From NCBI GenBank assembly GCA_017518705.1, contig JAFWUC010000064.1, forward strand, positions 1 through 64,000: DNA of 64,000 nt. The letters are read 5' to 3'. How positions within the stretch are numbered: position 1 is the first letter of the stretch; the number at the start of each line of letters is the position of its first letter. Below are positions 16,871 to 26,602 of the stretch, piece after piece. A program made the position numbers and the translations under genes. Origin of the DNA: Clostridia bacterium. Its GTDB lineage: Bacteria; Bacillota_A; Clostridia; Christensenellales; Aristaeellaceae. The notes below the pieces were generated by a model. That model made no database searches. It was not told the origin of the DNA and saw only the letters and a list, made by a program, of their open reading frames with translations.

Positions 16871-18171
16871 CTAAATCTTGCGCTTGTCGATCACGCGCAC
16901 GGCCTTGCCTTCGCTTCTTACGATGCTCTTGGGCGCCACAAGGGTGACTTTGGCGGTGAGGCCCAGCATGGAGCGCAGGCCCTCCACCAGCAGCTTCTGG
17001 CGGGCGGCGATCTCGCCCATGTTGTCGGTGAACATCTCGGGAGTCATTTCTACCTGTATGTCGAGCGTGTCGGTGTGGTTCACTCTGTCCACTATGATCT
17101 GGTAGTTGGCGGGATAGCCCTGGTTGAGCAGCACTGTCTCGATCTGGCTGGGGAACACGTTCACGCCCCTGATTATGAGCATGTCGTCGCTCCTGCCCCG
17201 GGGTTTGCTCATCTTGACGTGGGTGCGCCCGCAGGGGCACTTTTCGCGGGAAAGCACGCATATGTCGCGGGTGCGGTAGCGGATCAGCGGGAAGGCGCGC
17301 TTGGTCAGGGAAGTGAACACCAGTTCGCCCTGCTGGCCTTCGGGCAGCACCTCTTCGGTGACGGGGTCGATTATCTCCGCTATGAAGTGGTCCTCGTTTA
17401 TGTGCATGCCGTTCTGGGCGGAGCACTCGAAGGCCACGCCGGGGCCGCTCAGCTCGGTCAATCCGTAAATGTCGTAAGCCTTTATACCCAGGGTGTTCTG
17501 TATGTCGCGGCGCATCTCCTCACTCCAGGCTTCGGCGCCGAATATGCCCGCCTTGAGCGGGATGTCGTCGGGACCCAGGCCCATCTCCTTCATGGTCTCG
17601 CCCAGATATGCGGCGTAGGAGGGCGTGCAGCACAGGATGGTGGCGTTTAAGTCGCGTATGAACATTATCTGCCGCTCGGGTTGCCGCTGGAGGTGGGGAC
17701 GGTCAGGCAGCCCACCTTATGACTGCCGCCGTTCAGGCCGGGGCCGCCGGTGAACAGGCCGTAGCCGTAAGCTATCTGGCACACGTCCTCGTTGGTGCCG
17801 CCCGCCGCGGTGATGGCTCGGGCGCAGCAGTCTTCCCACAGGTCCACGTCTTCCTTGGTGTAGAACGCCACCACGCGCTTGCCCGTGGTGCCGGAAGTGG
17901 ACTGGATGCGCACGCAGTCCTTGAGGGGCGCGCCGATCAGCCCGTAGGGATAAGCCTCCCTTAAATCTGCCTTGCTTAAGAAGGGCAGCTTCTTAAGGTC
18001 GTCCAGGCACTTTATGTCTTCCGGGGCAACGCCCTTGTCTTCCATCTTCTTGCGGTAGTAGGGCACACAGTCCCACACATGTTTGACCTGCTTGATCAGA
18101 CGCTCGGTCTGAAGGCGGATCATCTCCTCGCGCGGTGCGGTCTCGATCTCCGGCTGATAGTAACGTTCCAT
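16871..18171 (-). pseudogene. Phenylacetate-CoA ligase (PaaK-type), frameshifted
   Basis: Two adjacent frames together give a full-length ~433-residue adenylate-forming ligase. The N-terminal part from the ATG at 18171 (MERYYQPEIE) carries the P-loop-like STSGTTGKRV and continues to VPTSSGNP. The rest continues in another frame from ERQIMFIRDLNATILCC through YGLTELSGPG and the C-terminal IIRGVNVFPSQIE. The shift lies in a C run at 17678-17680; one extra C would restore NPERQIM. The enzyme activates aryl acids such as phenylacetate with ATP and CoA. It is followed by its usual ACT partner. As written the gene is broken, but a one-base consensus error is equally plausible. Confidence 0.88.
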
Positions 18172-18197
18172 ATATAATAATTCCTTTCGGATAGGAT

Positions 18198-18500
18198 TTA
18201 CTCTTCTTCGGCCCCGCGGCGCTCCACGATGGCTTTTAACGCTCCCGCGCCGTTTTCGTCCAGTATGTTCCGGCGCACGCGGCTTATGGTGGCGCTGGAC
18301 GCCCCGGTGATCTCCAGGATCTTGGTGTACACGTTGTCCTGCATCAGCAGCCTCGCCACTTCGTATCTCTGCTCCATGCTGGACAGCTCCCGCGGGGAGC
18401 ACAGATCCTCGAAAAAGCGGCGGCACTCCTCTTCGTCCTTTATGGTGAGTATGGCCTTGTACATGTCAGTGTCCGGGATGCGGTCAAAACCGGGTTTCAT
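18198..18500 (-). CDS. YerC/YecD-type TrpR-related DNA-binding protein
   Basis: A 100-residue protein of the TrpR-like YerC/YecD family. It shows LCSPRELSSMEQRYEVARLL (about 33-52), then a helix-turn-helix with EITGASSATISRVRRNI, very similar to the DNA-reading helix of TrpR. Family targets are mostly unknown. The ATG at 18500, with AAGGGGG upstream, is preferred to one 18 bases earlier that lacks a ribosome site. It lies 26 bp upstream of the ligase gene, so it is probably the first gene of the yerC-paaK-ACT unit and may autoregulate it. Confidence 0.85.
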   Translation of the reverse strand: MKPGFDRIPDTDMYKAILTIKDEEECRRFFEDLCSPRELSSMEQRYEVARLLMQDNVYTKILEITGASSATISRVRRNILDENGAGALKAIVERRGAEEE

Positions 18501-18533
18501 AAACCGGGCCCCCTTCATTCTGTTCTCAGGAGT

Positions 18534-18562
18534 ATTTTAGCACATTAAAGCGTGAACGTAAA
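18534..18562 (-). promoter_or_regulatory. Promoter of the yerC-paaK-ACT unit
   Basis: On the - strand: -35 TTTACG (18562-18557), 17-bp spacer, -10 TAAAAT (18539-18534), 34 bp before the YerC start. Confidence 0.6.
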
Positions 18563-18608
18563 GGGGGAGAAAAATTAAGTTTTGCTTTCGGCGCCGCCGC
18601 TCCCGCTA

Positions 18609-18637
18609 TTGATTTTAGCAAAAAATATCTGTATAAT
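18609..18637 (+). promoter_or_regulatory. Promoter of the DUF1836 gene
   Basis: -35 TTGATT (18609-18614), exact 17-bp spacer, perfect TATAAT (18632-18637), 21 bp before the ATG. Confidence 0.75.
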
Positions 18638-18658
18638 GAGCACAGAAGAGGTGAAATC

Positions 18659-19282
18659 ATGGCATACGACAATGCGCTGGTGGCGGGCAAGCTCCGCCGC
18701 TGGGAGAAATATCTGAACGATTACCACCTGCCCGCCTGGAACGAGATCCCGGATTTCGGTCTGTATATGGAGCAGGTCACGGTGCTGCTGAAGCAGTATC
18801 TGGACTACCTGCCCCCGGAACTCAAGGAGGAGCAGTTCATTACCGCGGCTACCATAAACAACTATGTGCGCACCAAAGTGATGCCCCGGCCCGTGGACAA
18901 GCGCTATTTCCGGGTGCATATCGCATACCTTATTATAATCCTCACGCTCAAGCAGTCCCTGTCGATCTCTCTGATACAGAAGATAATCCCCATGGACCGG
19001 ACGCCCCAGGAAGTGGAGCAGATCTATACCGGCTATGCGGAACTGCACCGCAAGGCGGCCATATTCTTCATGGACCAGGTCAGGATCGCCGCGGGACCGA
19101 TACTCAGCCACAGGGACCGGGCGGAGATCGCCACCGACAAGCCGGAGGATCTTATCTCCATGTGCGCGATAGTCGGCGCCTTCGCGCGGCTGCTCAGCGA
19201 AAAGCTGCTTTTGCTGGAGGGCAAGGACCTGTCCAACGGCGGCTCCGTAGCCGAGCGCGGGGTGAGGCACAAGGAAGAGTAG
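18659..19282 (+). CDS. DUF1836 domain protein, putative DNA-binding
   Basis: A 207-residue protein that matches DUF1836. The pattern LPAWNEIPDFGLYMEQVTVLL (about 23-43), then FITAATINNYVRTKVMPRP (a MerR-like helix-turn-helix with NNYV) and HIAYLIIILTLKQSLSI is characteristic. Members look like MerR-type winged-helix proteins, so a regulatory role is likely, but no target is known. AGAGGTG precedes the start. It is a single gene with its own promoter, divergent from YerC. Confidence 0.85.
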   Translation: MAYDNALVAGKLRRWEKYLNDYHLPAWNEIPDFGLYMEQVTVLLKQYLDYLPPELKEEQFITAATINNYVRTKVMPRPVDKRYFRVHIAYLIIILTLKQSLSISLIQKIIPMDRTPQEVEQIYTGYAELHRKAAIFFMDQVRIAAGPILSHRDRAEIATDKPEDLISMCAIVGAFARLLSEKLLLLEGKDLSNGGSVAERGVRHKEE

Positions 19283-19313
19283 GGGAAAGGTGAAAACCGA
19301 AAGGCTGAATAAA

Positions 19314-19341
19314 ACGGAAGGGGAGCCCCTTCCGTTTTTTC
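19314..19341. terminator. Terminator between convergent genes
   Basis: A 10-bp perfect stem ACGGAAGGGG / CCCCTTCCGT with a 2-base apparent loop, preceded by AAA and followed by TTTTTCT. It lies 31 bp after the DUF1836 stop and can act in both directions. Confidence 0.85.
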
Positions 19342-19396
19342 TGTGTTCCGCAGCCGGCGCTGCGCGCTTTTCCGCGCCTGACCGGGCGACATGCCG

Positions 19397-19807
19397 TCAC
19401 AGTATCACGCTCAGTATCAGCAGCACTGCGGCGATCACGGCGTCGGTGATGAACACCGCCAGCGCCTGCTCGTCCTTGTCCAGGTCGTCAAAGGTGGTGA
19501 TGGGCGCGTCCACGTCGTCGATCATATCTTTTTCTATAAAGGGCGGATCCTTTTTTTTCATGCGGGGGAGCTTGAGCTGGGGTATGTTCACGCCGTCCAG
19601 CCTCAGATACGCAAGAAAACACCCCAGCACGAACACGAGCCCCAGCACCGCACACAGGTTGGCCGTTTTCGGCGCGTTTTTGCCCATAAAGAACTGCGCC
19701 AGTTTGATCACCAGCAGTGTCAGCACCGCCCGGGTAAAGGTCTTGTACACCACGGGGCGGGTCATGTCCCTGCTCCAGATATCCTTTATCTTCTTTTTAA
19801 GTGACAT
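19397..19807 (-). CDS. Small membrane protein of unknown function
   Basis: A 136-residue protein with a basic N-terminus (MSLKKKIKD), hydrophobic segments at about 26-42, 50-67 and 115-135, and a charged cytoplasmic loop rich in Asp between the second and third. It cannot be assigned to a family. It stands alone and converges on the DUF1836 gene. Confidence 0.65.
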   Translation of the reverse strand: MSLKKKIKDIWSRDMTRPVVYKTFTRAVLTLLVIKLAQFFMGKNAPKTANLCAVLGLVFVLGCFLAYLRLDGVNIPQLKLPRMKKKDPPFIEKDMIDDVDAPITTFDDLDKDEQALAVFITDAVIAAVLLILSVIL

Positions 19808-20008
19808 TTTAATGCACCTCGAACACGTCTTAATAATACAATACTATACATAAACGGTGTAAAAAATACAATATGCAAAAAGCATTATTTTTGCGTAAAA
19901 CGGTTTAACGTGACCTGAATAATTCAAATTCACCCCTGCTGACGCCCTGCTTTGCCGAAAAAATGCAGCTATGCAAAAAATAAATATCCAAGTTTTCAAA
20001 AAAACCTC

Positions 20009-20037
20009 TTGACGTGAGAGGGACACTGTTGTATAAT
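20009..20037 (+). promoter_or_regulatory. Promoter of the oligopeptide transporter operon
   Basis: -35 TTGACG (20009-20014), exact 17-bp spacer, perfect TATAAT (20032-20037). The leader to the oppA start is about 50 bases. The 170 bp before it are AT-rich with no gene. Confidence 0.88.
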
Positions 20038-20093
20038 TTCCCACATCATCATCGCTTTACACTATGATGAATAAGAAATTGGAGGAGCTTAAC

Positions 20094-21950
20094 ATGAAGA
20101 AAATGCTGAGCATCGTCCTCGCGCTGGTCATGGTGCTGTCCGTGTTCGCCGTTGCGAATGCCGATCCCATCACCAACTACGTGGACTACCAGACCCAGGC
20201 TAACGAAGTTGAGTACTGGTGCATCCAGCACTCCCAGGGCGCCGTTGACCTGAACGTTCTGTGCAACTGCATCGACGGTCTGCTGACCAACAATGCTACC
20301 GGCGAGCTGATCGGCTGCGTCGCCACTGACTGGTCTACCGATGACGGTTCTGTTTGGACCTTCAAACTTCGCGACAACGTGAAGTGGGTTGACTGCGAAG
20401 GCGAGTACATGGCTGACCTCACCAGCGCCGACTTCCTTTACGGCCTTGAGTTCGTTCTGAACTATCACAAGAACGAGGCCGCCAACACCTCCATGCCCAT
20501 CGAAATGATCAAGGGCGCGGGCGATTACTATGAGTACACCAAGGCTCTTCCCGCTGAGGAAGCCATGGCTCTGGGCATCGACAAGCTGGTCGAAATGGTC
20601 GGCATCGCTGCTCCCGACGACTACACCGTAGTGTACACTCTGGTCGCTCCTCTGGGCTACTTCCCCACCGTGGCCACCTATTCCTGCCTGAGCCCCATCA
20701 GCCCCGCGCTGCTGGAGGAGATCGGCGCCGACGGCTACCGCAATGTAACTTATGATACACTGTGGTACAACGGTCCCTACTACGTAAGCGAGTTCATCGA
20801 TCGTTCCTACAAGATCCTGACCGCCAACCCCCTGTACTACAATCCCGACGACGAGCTGTTCGAGACCGTTAAGGTCCAGATGGTCGAGTCTGCCGACCAG
20901 GCCTTCCTGCTCTACGAAGCGGGCGACATCGACAACGTGTCCCTGAACCAGGCCAATCTGGTGTCCATCTACAACAACCCGGACGATCCCTTCCATGACT
21001 ACCTCATCGAAGCCCGTCCCACCAAGTATTCATATCAGATGCACCTGAACTACCACAAGAAGGATGCCGAAGGCAATGAAGACGTGGCTTGGAACACTGC
21101 CGTTGCCAACGAGAACTTCCGTCTTGCCATGTACTACGGCATCAACCTGACCGACTGGCTGGCCAGGACCAACTTCATCAACCCCCTGTCCTGCGAGAAC
21201 TACTGCTACACCGCCAACGGTGTGTCCGCCCTGTCAGACGGCCGCGACTACACCGCAGTGGTGCGCGAGAAGATCGGCCTGGACTACGATCCCAGCGTCT
21301 ACAACCGCTTCGACGCGGAGAAGGCTGCCGCTTACGTAACCGCCGCCAAGGAAGAGCTGACCGCCGCCGGCGTTGAGCTGCCCGTGAAGACCGCTTACTG
21401 GATCGTCGCCGGCAACCAGACCGCCCGCGACTCCGCTGAAGTGCTCGAGAAGTGCATCGAGAGCACCCTGGGCGAGATCATCGACCTTGAGATCAACACC
21501 TACATCTCCTCCCTCGCGCAGGAAGTGCGCAATCCCAGCCTCTACAGCTTCGTGATCAATGGCTGGGGCGCCGACTTCGGTGATCCCGTCAACTTCCTGG
21601 GCCAGGAGACCTACGGCGACGACAACGCCTACTATTCTCAGTACTACTCCAAGATCAACGAAGCTTCCGACGAGAAGCTGATCGCGACCTACAAGGAGTT
21701 CACCGAACTGGTCAACAAGGCCAAGGCCGAGAACGCCGACCTGGACGCCCGTTACACCATGTTCGCCGACGCTGAGGCTTACATGATCCAGCACGCTCTG
21801 GTCATCCCCTGCTACTACAACGTGGGCTGGATGCTGAGCAAGGTCGATCCGTATTCTCAGGTATACTGCGCTTACGGCATGATGACCTACCGCTACGTGA
21901 ACTACAAGACCAACGACGCCGGCTTCACCACCGCCGAACTGGCCAAGTAA
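20094..21950 (+). CDS. Oligopeptide ABC transporter substrate-binding protein (family 5)
   Basis: A 618-residue secreted protein. Residues 1-22 form a signal peptide (hydrophobic core LSIVLALVMVLSVFAV, AxA-type site NAD). The mature part matches SBP_bac_5, with conserved patterns such as GELIGCVATDWSTDDGSVWTFKLRDNVKW and a C-terminal GWGADFGDPVNFL. No lipobox cysteine is present, unusual for a Gram-positive binding protein. The ATG at 20094 has GGAGGA seven bases upstream and is preferred to an in-frame ATG at 20064. It is the first gene of an oppA-B-C-DF operon that imports peptides or similar solutes. Confidence 0.92.
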   Translation: MKKMLSIVLALVMVLSVFAVANADPITNYVDYQTQANEVEYWCIQHSQGAVDLNVLCNCIDGLLTNNATGELIGCVATDWSTDDGSVWTFKLRDNVKWVDCEGEYMADLTSADFLYGLEFVLNYHKNEAANTSMPIEMIKGAGDYYEYTKALPAEEAMALGIDKLVEMVGIAAPDDYTVVYTLVAPLGYFPTVATYSCLSPISPALLEEIGADGYRNVTYDTLWYNGPYYVSEFIDRSYKILTANPLYYNPDDELFETVKVQMVESADQAFLLYEAGDIDNVSLNQANLVSIYNNPDDPFHDYLIEARPTKYSYQMHLNYHKKDAEGNEDVAWNTAVANENFRLAMYYGINLTDWLARTNFINPLSCENYCYTANGVSALSDGRDYTAVVREKIGLDYDPSVYNRFDAEKAAAYVTAAKEELTAAGVELPVKTAYWIVAGNQTARDSAEVLEKCIESTLGEIIDLEINTYISSLAQEVRNPSLYSFVINGWGADFGDPVNFLGQETYGDDNAYYSQYYSKINEASDEKLIATYKEFTELVNKAKAENADLDARYTMFADAEAYMIQHALVIPCYYNVGWMLSKVDPYSQVYCAYGMMTYRYVNYKTNDAGFTTAELAK

Positions 21951-21994
21951 GTTCCGTTTCCGCGATCAGTGAAGGCTTAAGCCTTTACCGTGCG

Positions 21995-22021
21995 CCGGGC
22001 AGCCCCTTGCGGGCTGCCCGG
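21995..22021 (+). other. GC-rich stem-loop after the binding-protein gene
   Basis: An 11-bp perfect stem CCGGGCAGCCC / GGGCTGCCCGG with a 5-base loop and no T run, 44 bp after the oppA-like stop. It looks like an mRNA-stabilising or partial-attenuation structure rather than a terminator. Confidence 0.7.
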
Positions 22022-22042
22022 GCACATACGCGTTTCGTTTGA

Positions 22043-22092
22043 CACCGCGCACCGGCGTCCGGGGGACATACGCCGGGCGGCAGTGTGCGGTG
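22043..22092 (+). other. Second imperfect inverted repeat in the oppA-oppB gap
   Basis: Arms CACCGCGCAC plus CGGCGT (22043-22058) and ACGCCG (22070-22075) plus GTGTGCGGTG (22083-22092) can pair with one mismatch and an internal bulge. It follows the first stem-loop, and no T run follows. Confidence 0.55.
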
Positions 22093-22176
22093 ACGAAAAC
22101 AAGACTGTTTCGGATGACGGAGTGATCCGAAAGGAACGCCCGTCGTCCTTTTCTATTAAATACAGGAGGCGAAAAG

Positions 22177-23244
22177 ATGCTTAAATACTGTGTGAAGCGT
22201 CTGCTGCAATCGCTGATAACGGTGCTCCTGATCGTGTCGATCGTGTTCCTGCTCATGAGGCTGCTGCCCACGGACTACTACTTCCGCGAGGACGAGCTGA
22301 TGAAGTTCACCGACGAGCAGAAAAACGAGCGCCTGGAGGCCGAAGGCCTGCTGGATCCCCCGCTGGTGCAGCTGGGCAATTTCTACCGCAACATGATCCA
22401 GTTCCAGGTCCTTAAGGGCAAGAGCGTGGTAAGAGCCTACGCCCTGGATCAGTACATCGGCATGAAACTTCGGGGCGAAAACATCGAATTGTCCAAGGGC
22501 CAGAAGACCCAATGGGCGTTCAACCTGGGCATGTCGCGCCGAGTGGCCGCCGGCCAGCCGGTGCAGAAGGTCATAGCCGAAAAGATGTCCGTGTCAATGC
22601 AGATAGGCCTGACGTCCCTGGCTATATCCCTGGTACTGGGCGTGGTGCTGGGCGTGTTGCAGGCCCGCCGGAAAGACGGCCTGCTTGACCGCGTGGGCAT
22701 AGGCTACACCGTGTTCGTAAACGCGGTGCCCCACCTGGTCAGCTACTCCCTGCTGCTCATACTGGGCAACAAGGTGCTGGGGCTGCCTGCGGTGTACAAA
22801 GCCCGCGAGCCGGTCAACTCCCTGATACTGCCCGTCGCCTGTCTGGCGCTGGGCAGCACGGCAGGCTACATGCTGTGGATGCGCCGCTACATGGTGGATG
22901 AGCTGAACAAGGACTACATCCGCCTGGCGAAATTGAAGGGCATGAGCACCACCGCGGTCATGTTCAGGCACGTGCTCAAAAATGCCTTCGTGCCTCTGGC
23001 CCAGTACCTGCCCTACTCCATAGTGTTCACGGTGGGCGGCAGCCTGCTGGTGGAGAGTTTCTTCTCCATCCCCGGCATGGGCCCGATGCTGTCCACGGCG
23101 ATCCCAAGATACGACCTTAACCTCGTGCAGGCCATAGTCATGTTCTACGCCATACTGGGCGTGATAGGCGTGTTCCTGGGCGACATACTGATGTGTCTGA
23201 TCGACCCGCGTATCAGTCTTATACGGAAAGGAGATGCACGCTGA
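22177..23244 (+). CDS. Oligopeptide ABC transporter permease (OppB-like)
   Basis: A 355-residue inner-membrane permease with one N-terminal helix (about 9-28), a periplasmic stretch, then five helices from about residue 145. The BPD_transp_1 contact loop with the ATPase is seen as DYIRLAKLKGMSTTAVMFRHVLKNAFVP near 250-275. AGGAGG precedes the start, and the gene overlaps the second permease by one base. It lies 226 bp after the binding protein, the gap holding two stem-loops. Confidence 0.92.
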   Translation: MLKYCVKRLLQSLITVLLIVSIVFLLMRLLPTDYYFREDELMKFTDEQKNERLEAEGLLDPPLVQLGNFYRNMIQFQVLKGKSVVRAYALDQYIGMKLRGENIELSKGQKTQWAFNLGMSRRVAAGQPVQKVIAEKMSVSMQIGLTSLAISLVLGVVLGVLQARRKDGLLDRVGIGYTVFVNAVPHLVSYSLLLILGNKVLGLPAVYKAREPVNSLILPVACLALGSTAGYMLWMRRYMVDELNKDYIRLAKLKGMSTTAVMFRHVLKNAFVPLAQYLPYSIVFTVGGSLLVESFFSIPGMGPMLSTAIPRYDLNLVQAIVMFYAILGVIGVFLGDILMCLIDPRISLIRKGDAR

Positions 23245-24299
23245 TGGCCAAGAAGAAACAGCAAAGGCGCAAGACAGTGCAGGAGCTGGAGCAGCCGGTC
23301 GTAAAATTAGACGTGGATTACTCCGCCGTCGACAAGGAACCCAAGAAGGAACGCCCCTACGGCAGAGCCTATCTGGGCGCCCGCAGCTCCATGCCCGAAG
23401 ATCAGCTGTTCGAGTTCGCCGAGTACCGCCCGCAGGACGCGGAGCGCACCGGCTACAGCAATTACAGCTACTGGAAGAGCGTGTGGCAGAACTTCATCAA
23501 GAACAAGCCCGCCATAGTGATGAGCATAGTGTTCATACTCCTGTTCATATTCACCTTCGTGGCGGAATCCATAAGCCCGTACTCCGTGGCCACCCTGGAG
23601 CAGGATAACAAGTCCATATTCCTGCTGCCCTCCTCCGAGCACTGGTTCGGCACCACCCAGGCGGGCAAGGATTACTGGGTGATCACCTGGTACGCCACCC
23701 GCGTATCCCTGGCGCTGGCCGCCATCGTGGCGGTGGGCCAGATAATCGCCGGCACGGTGATAGGCCTGGTGTGGGGCTACGTAAGGAAGCTGGACCGCTT
23801 CTTTACCGAGCTTTATAACCTGATCGACAACGTTCCCACCATCATATACATGACCCTGATAGCCCTTATGGTGGGCCAGTCGCTGGGCATAATGGCGGTG
23901 ACGATGATCGCCTTCGGCTGGCTGGGCACGGCAAGGAACGTCAGGAACCTGGTGTTCATGTACCGCGACAGGGAATACAACCTGGCCTCCCGCTGCCTGG
24001 GCACCAAGCTGTGGAGGGTGCTGTTCAGGAACATCTTCCCGTACCTGATCTCCGTTATAGTGTTAAGGCTCACCCTGGCGATCCCCGGCACCATAGCCTA
24101 CGAGACCACGCTTTCCTATCTGGGTCTCATCAGCGAGGAGTATTCCCTGGGCATTCTGCTCAAAAACGCCAGGGACAGCTTCCTGCGCTTCCCGCATATG
24201 CTGGTATTCCCCGCGGTGATAGTGTCTATCATCACCGTCACCTTCTATCTGGTGGGCAACGCGTTCTCGGACGCCTGCGACCCCCGCAATCACGTGTAA
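23244..24299 (+). CDS. Oligopeptide ABC transporter permease (OppC-like)
   Basis: A 351-residue permease starting at the ATG (23244) that overlaps the OppB-like stop (TGATG). An ~85-residue charged cytoplasmic N-terminal extension (KKKQQRRKT and onward) precedes the first helix near residue 90; this is longer than in classical OppC. The EAA-like loop EYNLASRCLGTKLWRVLFRNIFP contacts the ATPase. The chain ends GNAFSDACDPRNHV, the typical OppC C-terminus (DALDPR). Confidence 0.92.
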   Translation: MAKKKQQRRKTVQELEQPVVKLDVDYSAVDKEPKKERPYGRAYLGARSSMPEDQLFEFAEYRPQDAERTGYSNYSYWKSVWQNFIKNKPAIVMSIVFILLFIFTFVAESISPYSVATLEQDNKSIFLLPSSEHWFGTTQAGKDYWVITWYATRVSLALAAIVAVGQIIAGTVIGLVWGYVRKLDRFFTELYNLIDNVPTIIYMTLIALMVGQSLGIMAVTMIAFGWLGTARNVRNLVFMYRDREYNLASRCLGTKLWRVLFRNIFPYLISVIVLRLTLAIPGTIAYETTLSYLGLISEEYSLGILLKNARDSFLRFPHMLVFPAVIVSIITVTFYLVGNAFSDACDPRNHV

Positions 24300-24313
24300 G
24301 GAGGGCATAGATA

Positions 24314-26368
24314 ATGAGTCAGGCAAATGTGCAGGCTGTCGATTTTGACGCCCGCGCCAGACAGGTGCTTTCTCAGACGCCCCTGCTCTCCGCCAAGGAT
24401 CTGGAAGTTACCTTCTCCCTGCGCGGCAACAAGCTGACCGCCATCCGCGGCGCTTCTCTGGACCTGTACGAGGGCGAGACCCTCGCGATAGTGGGCGAGA
24501 GCGGCAGCGGCAAGAGCGTGTTCACCAAGTGCTTCGTGGGCATGCTGGACAAAAACGGTTCCATCACCGGCGGTTCCATAATGTACCAGGGCGAGGACCT
24601 GGCGCAGTTCACCGAAAAGGACTGGCTGCGCATCCGCGGCCGCAAGATCGCCATGGTCACCCAGGACCCCATGACCAGCCTTAACCCCCTCAAGTCCATA
24701 GGCAAGCAGATCCAGGAATCCGTGGAGCTGCATCAGGGCATAAAGGGCAAGGAAGCCAAGGCGGAAGTCATCCGCATCCTGAAAGCCGTGGGCATCCCCG
24801 AGCCCGAGAGGCGCTACAAGCAGTATCCCCACGAGTTCTCCGGCGGCATGCGCCAGAGGGTCGTCATAGCTATCGCCGTGGCCTGCCGTCCCCAGATACT
24901 GATCTGCGACGAGCCCACCACCGCTCTGGACGTGACCATACAGGCCCAGATCCTGGACCTGATCCGCCGCCTGCAGCGTGAGCAGAACATGACCATCATC
25001 TACATCACCCACGACCTGGGCGTGGTCGCCAACGTGGCGGACCGCGTGGCGGTCATGTACGGCGGACAGGTGATCGAGATCGGCATGGCCAACGAAGTGT
25101 TCTTCGATCCCAAGCATCCCTACACCTGGGCGCTGCTCTCCGCGCTGCCCCAGCTGGGCGTTAAGGGCGAAAAGCTTCCCGCCATCGACGGCACGCCTCC
25201 CAACCTGTTCAACAAGATAAAGGGCGACGCCTTCGCCCCCCGCAACAGGTACGCCCTGAACATAGACTATATAGAAGAGCCTCCCATGTACGAGGTCACC
25301 GCTACGCACAACGTAAAGGCGTGGCTGCGCGACCCCCGCGCCCCCAAGGTGGAGCAGCCTAAGGCCATAGAGCGTTTGAGCGAGCTTGCCAAGCCTACGG
25401 GCACGGACCCCAACGCTTACCATCCGCACCTGGATCCCAACCGCGAGACGCTGCTTGAGGTCAAGGACCTGCAGGTCACTTTCGGCAGCGGGCGCAAGAA
25501 GTTCGTGGCGGTAAACGACGTGAACTTCGAGATCTACAAGGGCGAGACGTTCGCTCTGGTGGGTGAGAGCGGCAGCGGCAAGACCACCATCGGCCGCGCC
25601 ATCGTGCGCATCAACCCCATAACCAAGGGCGAGATACTGTTCAAGGGCGAGCGCATCAGCGGCAAGATCTCCAAGGAAATGGACACCAAGGTGATCCGCT
25701 CCCTGCAGATGATCTTCCAGGATCCCATGGCGTCCCTGAACGAGCGCGCCAAGGTGGACTACATCGTGTCCGAAGGCCTGATCAACTATCACCTGTACAA
25801 GAACGAGCGCGACCGTCAGGACAAGGTGCAGAAGGCACTGGAAGAAGTCGGTCTGCTGAGCGAGTTCTCCAGCCGCTTCCCGCATGAGTTTTCCGGCGGC
25901 CAGAGGCAGCGCATCGGCATCGCCCGCTCCCTGATCATGCAGCCCGAGTTCATCGTGGCGGACGAGCCCATCAGCGCGCTGGACGTGTCCATAAGGGCCC
26001 AGGTGCTCAACCTGCTCAACGAGCTCAAAAAGCAGAGAGGCCTGACCTACCTGTTCATCGCCCACGACCTGAGCGTCGTACGCTTCATTTCCGACCGCAT
26101 CGCGGTCATCCACAAGGGCCAGATAGTGGAGCTGGCGGAGGCGGAGGAACTGTTCGCCCACCCGCTGCATCCCTACACCAAGGCGCTCCTGTCCGCAGTG
26201 CCCAACCCCAATCCCTACGTGGAAAGGGTGAAGTCGCTGCTGGTGTACGATCCCTCGGTGCACGACTACTCCGTGGACAAGCCCGTGTGGAGCGAGATCA
26301 AGCCCGACCACTTCGTGTACGGCAACCGGAAGGAACTGGACGAGTATGCGTCCGAGCTGGGACTGTGA
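24314..26368 (+). CDS. Fused OppD-OppF oligopeptide transporter ATPase
   Basis: A 684-residue protein containing both ATPase subunits of an Opp/Dpp transporter in one chain. The first cassette has Walker A GESGSGKS at 61-68 and signature FSGGMRQRV, followed by the oligopeptide C-terminal region ([12 protein letters not shown]). The second has Walker A GESGSGKT near 417, signature [15 protein letters not shown], and [15 protein letters not shown]. Usually these are two genes; here a short linker near 345-375 joins them. In many OppD/DppD proteins a cysteine-rich Fe-S region follows HPYT; the equivalent here ([12 protein letters not shown]) has lost the cysteines. It is the last gene of the operon. 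Confidence 0.93.
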   Translation: MSQANVQAVDFDARARQVLSQTPLLSAKDLEVTFSLRGNKLTAIRGASLDLYEGETLAIVGESGSGKSVFTKCFVGMLDKNGSITGGSIMYQGEDLAQFTEKDWLRIRGRKIAMVTQDPMTSLNPLKSIGKQIQESVELHQGIKGKEAKAEVIRILKAVGIPEPERRYKQYPHEFSGGMRQRVVIAIAVACRPQILICDEPTTALDVTIQAQILDLIRRLQREQNMTIIYITHDLGVVANVADRVAVMYGGQVIEIGMANEVFFDPKHPYTWALLSALPQLGVKGEKLPAIDGTPPNLFNKIKGDAFAPRNRYALNIDYIEEPPMYEVTATHNVKAWLRDPRAPKVEQPKAIERLSELAKPTGTDPNAYHPHLDPNRETLLEVKDLQVTFGSGRKKFVAVNDVNFEIYKGETFALVGESGSGKTTIGRAIVRINPITKGEILFKGERISGKISKEMDTKVIRSLQMIFQDPMASLNERAKVDYIVSEGLINYHLYKNERDRQDKVQKALEEVGLLSEFSSRFPHEFSGGQRQRIGIARSLIMQPEFIVADEPISALDVSIRAQVLNLLNELKKQRGLTYLFIAHDLSVVRFISDRIAVIHKGQIVELAEAEELFAHPLHPYTKALLSAVPNPNPYVERVKSLLVYDPSVHDYSVDKPVWSEIKPDHFVYGNRKELDEYASELGL

Positions 26369-26394
26369 TCCGCTTTTGAACCGACCGCTTTTAC

Positions 26395-26419
26395 AGGCGC
26401 CCTTCGGGGCGCCTTTTCT
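26395..26419 (+). terminator. Terminator of the oligopeptide transporter operon
   Basis: Perfect 8-bp stem AGGCGCCC / GGGCGCCT with a TTCG tetraloop followed by TTTCT, 26 bp after the ATPase stop. Confidence 0.92.
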
Positions 26420-26557
26420 GTGCTTCGTTCGCGGCGGGCATCAAAAAAGGAGTCCGCGCTCATGCAGGCTCCCGTTAGTTACTTGGGCGATCACAGATCA
26501 AGATACGCGCGGGCGGTCAAAAAGGCGGGAAGAATCCGCTCTTTGTCAAAGGCGGAT

Positions 26558-26594
26558 AAAAAACAGAGGCGGCGCAATCTGCGCCGCCTCTGTT
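26558..26594 (-). terminator. Terminator of the carbohydrate transporter/hydrolase operon
   Basis: On the - strand a 15-bp perfect stem (26594-26580 with 26576-26562), 3-base loop, then TTTTTT, 9 bp after the metallo-hydrolase stop. Confidence 0.92.
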
Positions 26595-26602
26595 GTACGT
26601 TG

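Noticed and set aside
24290..26311. A 673-codon frame on the - strand across the fused Opp ATPase
   Set aside because: It is antisense to two intact ATP-binding cassettes, is rich in His/Gly/Leu as shadow frames are, and has no ribosome site.
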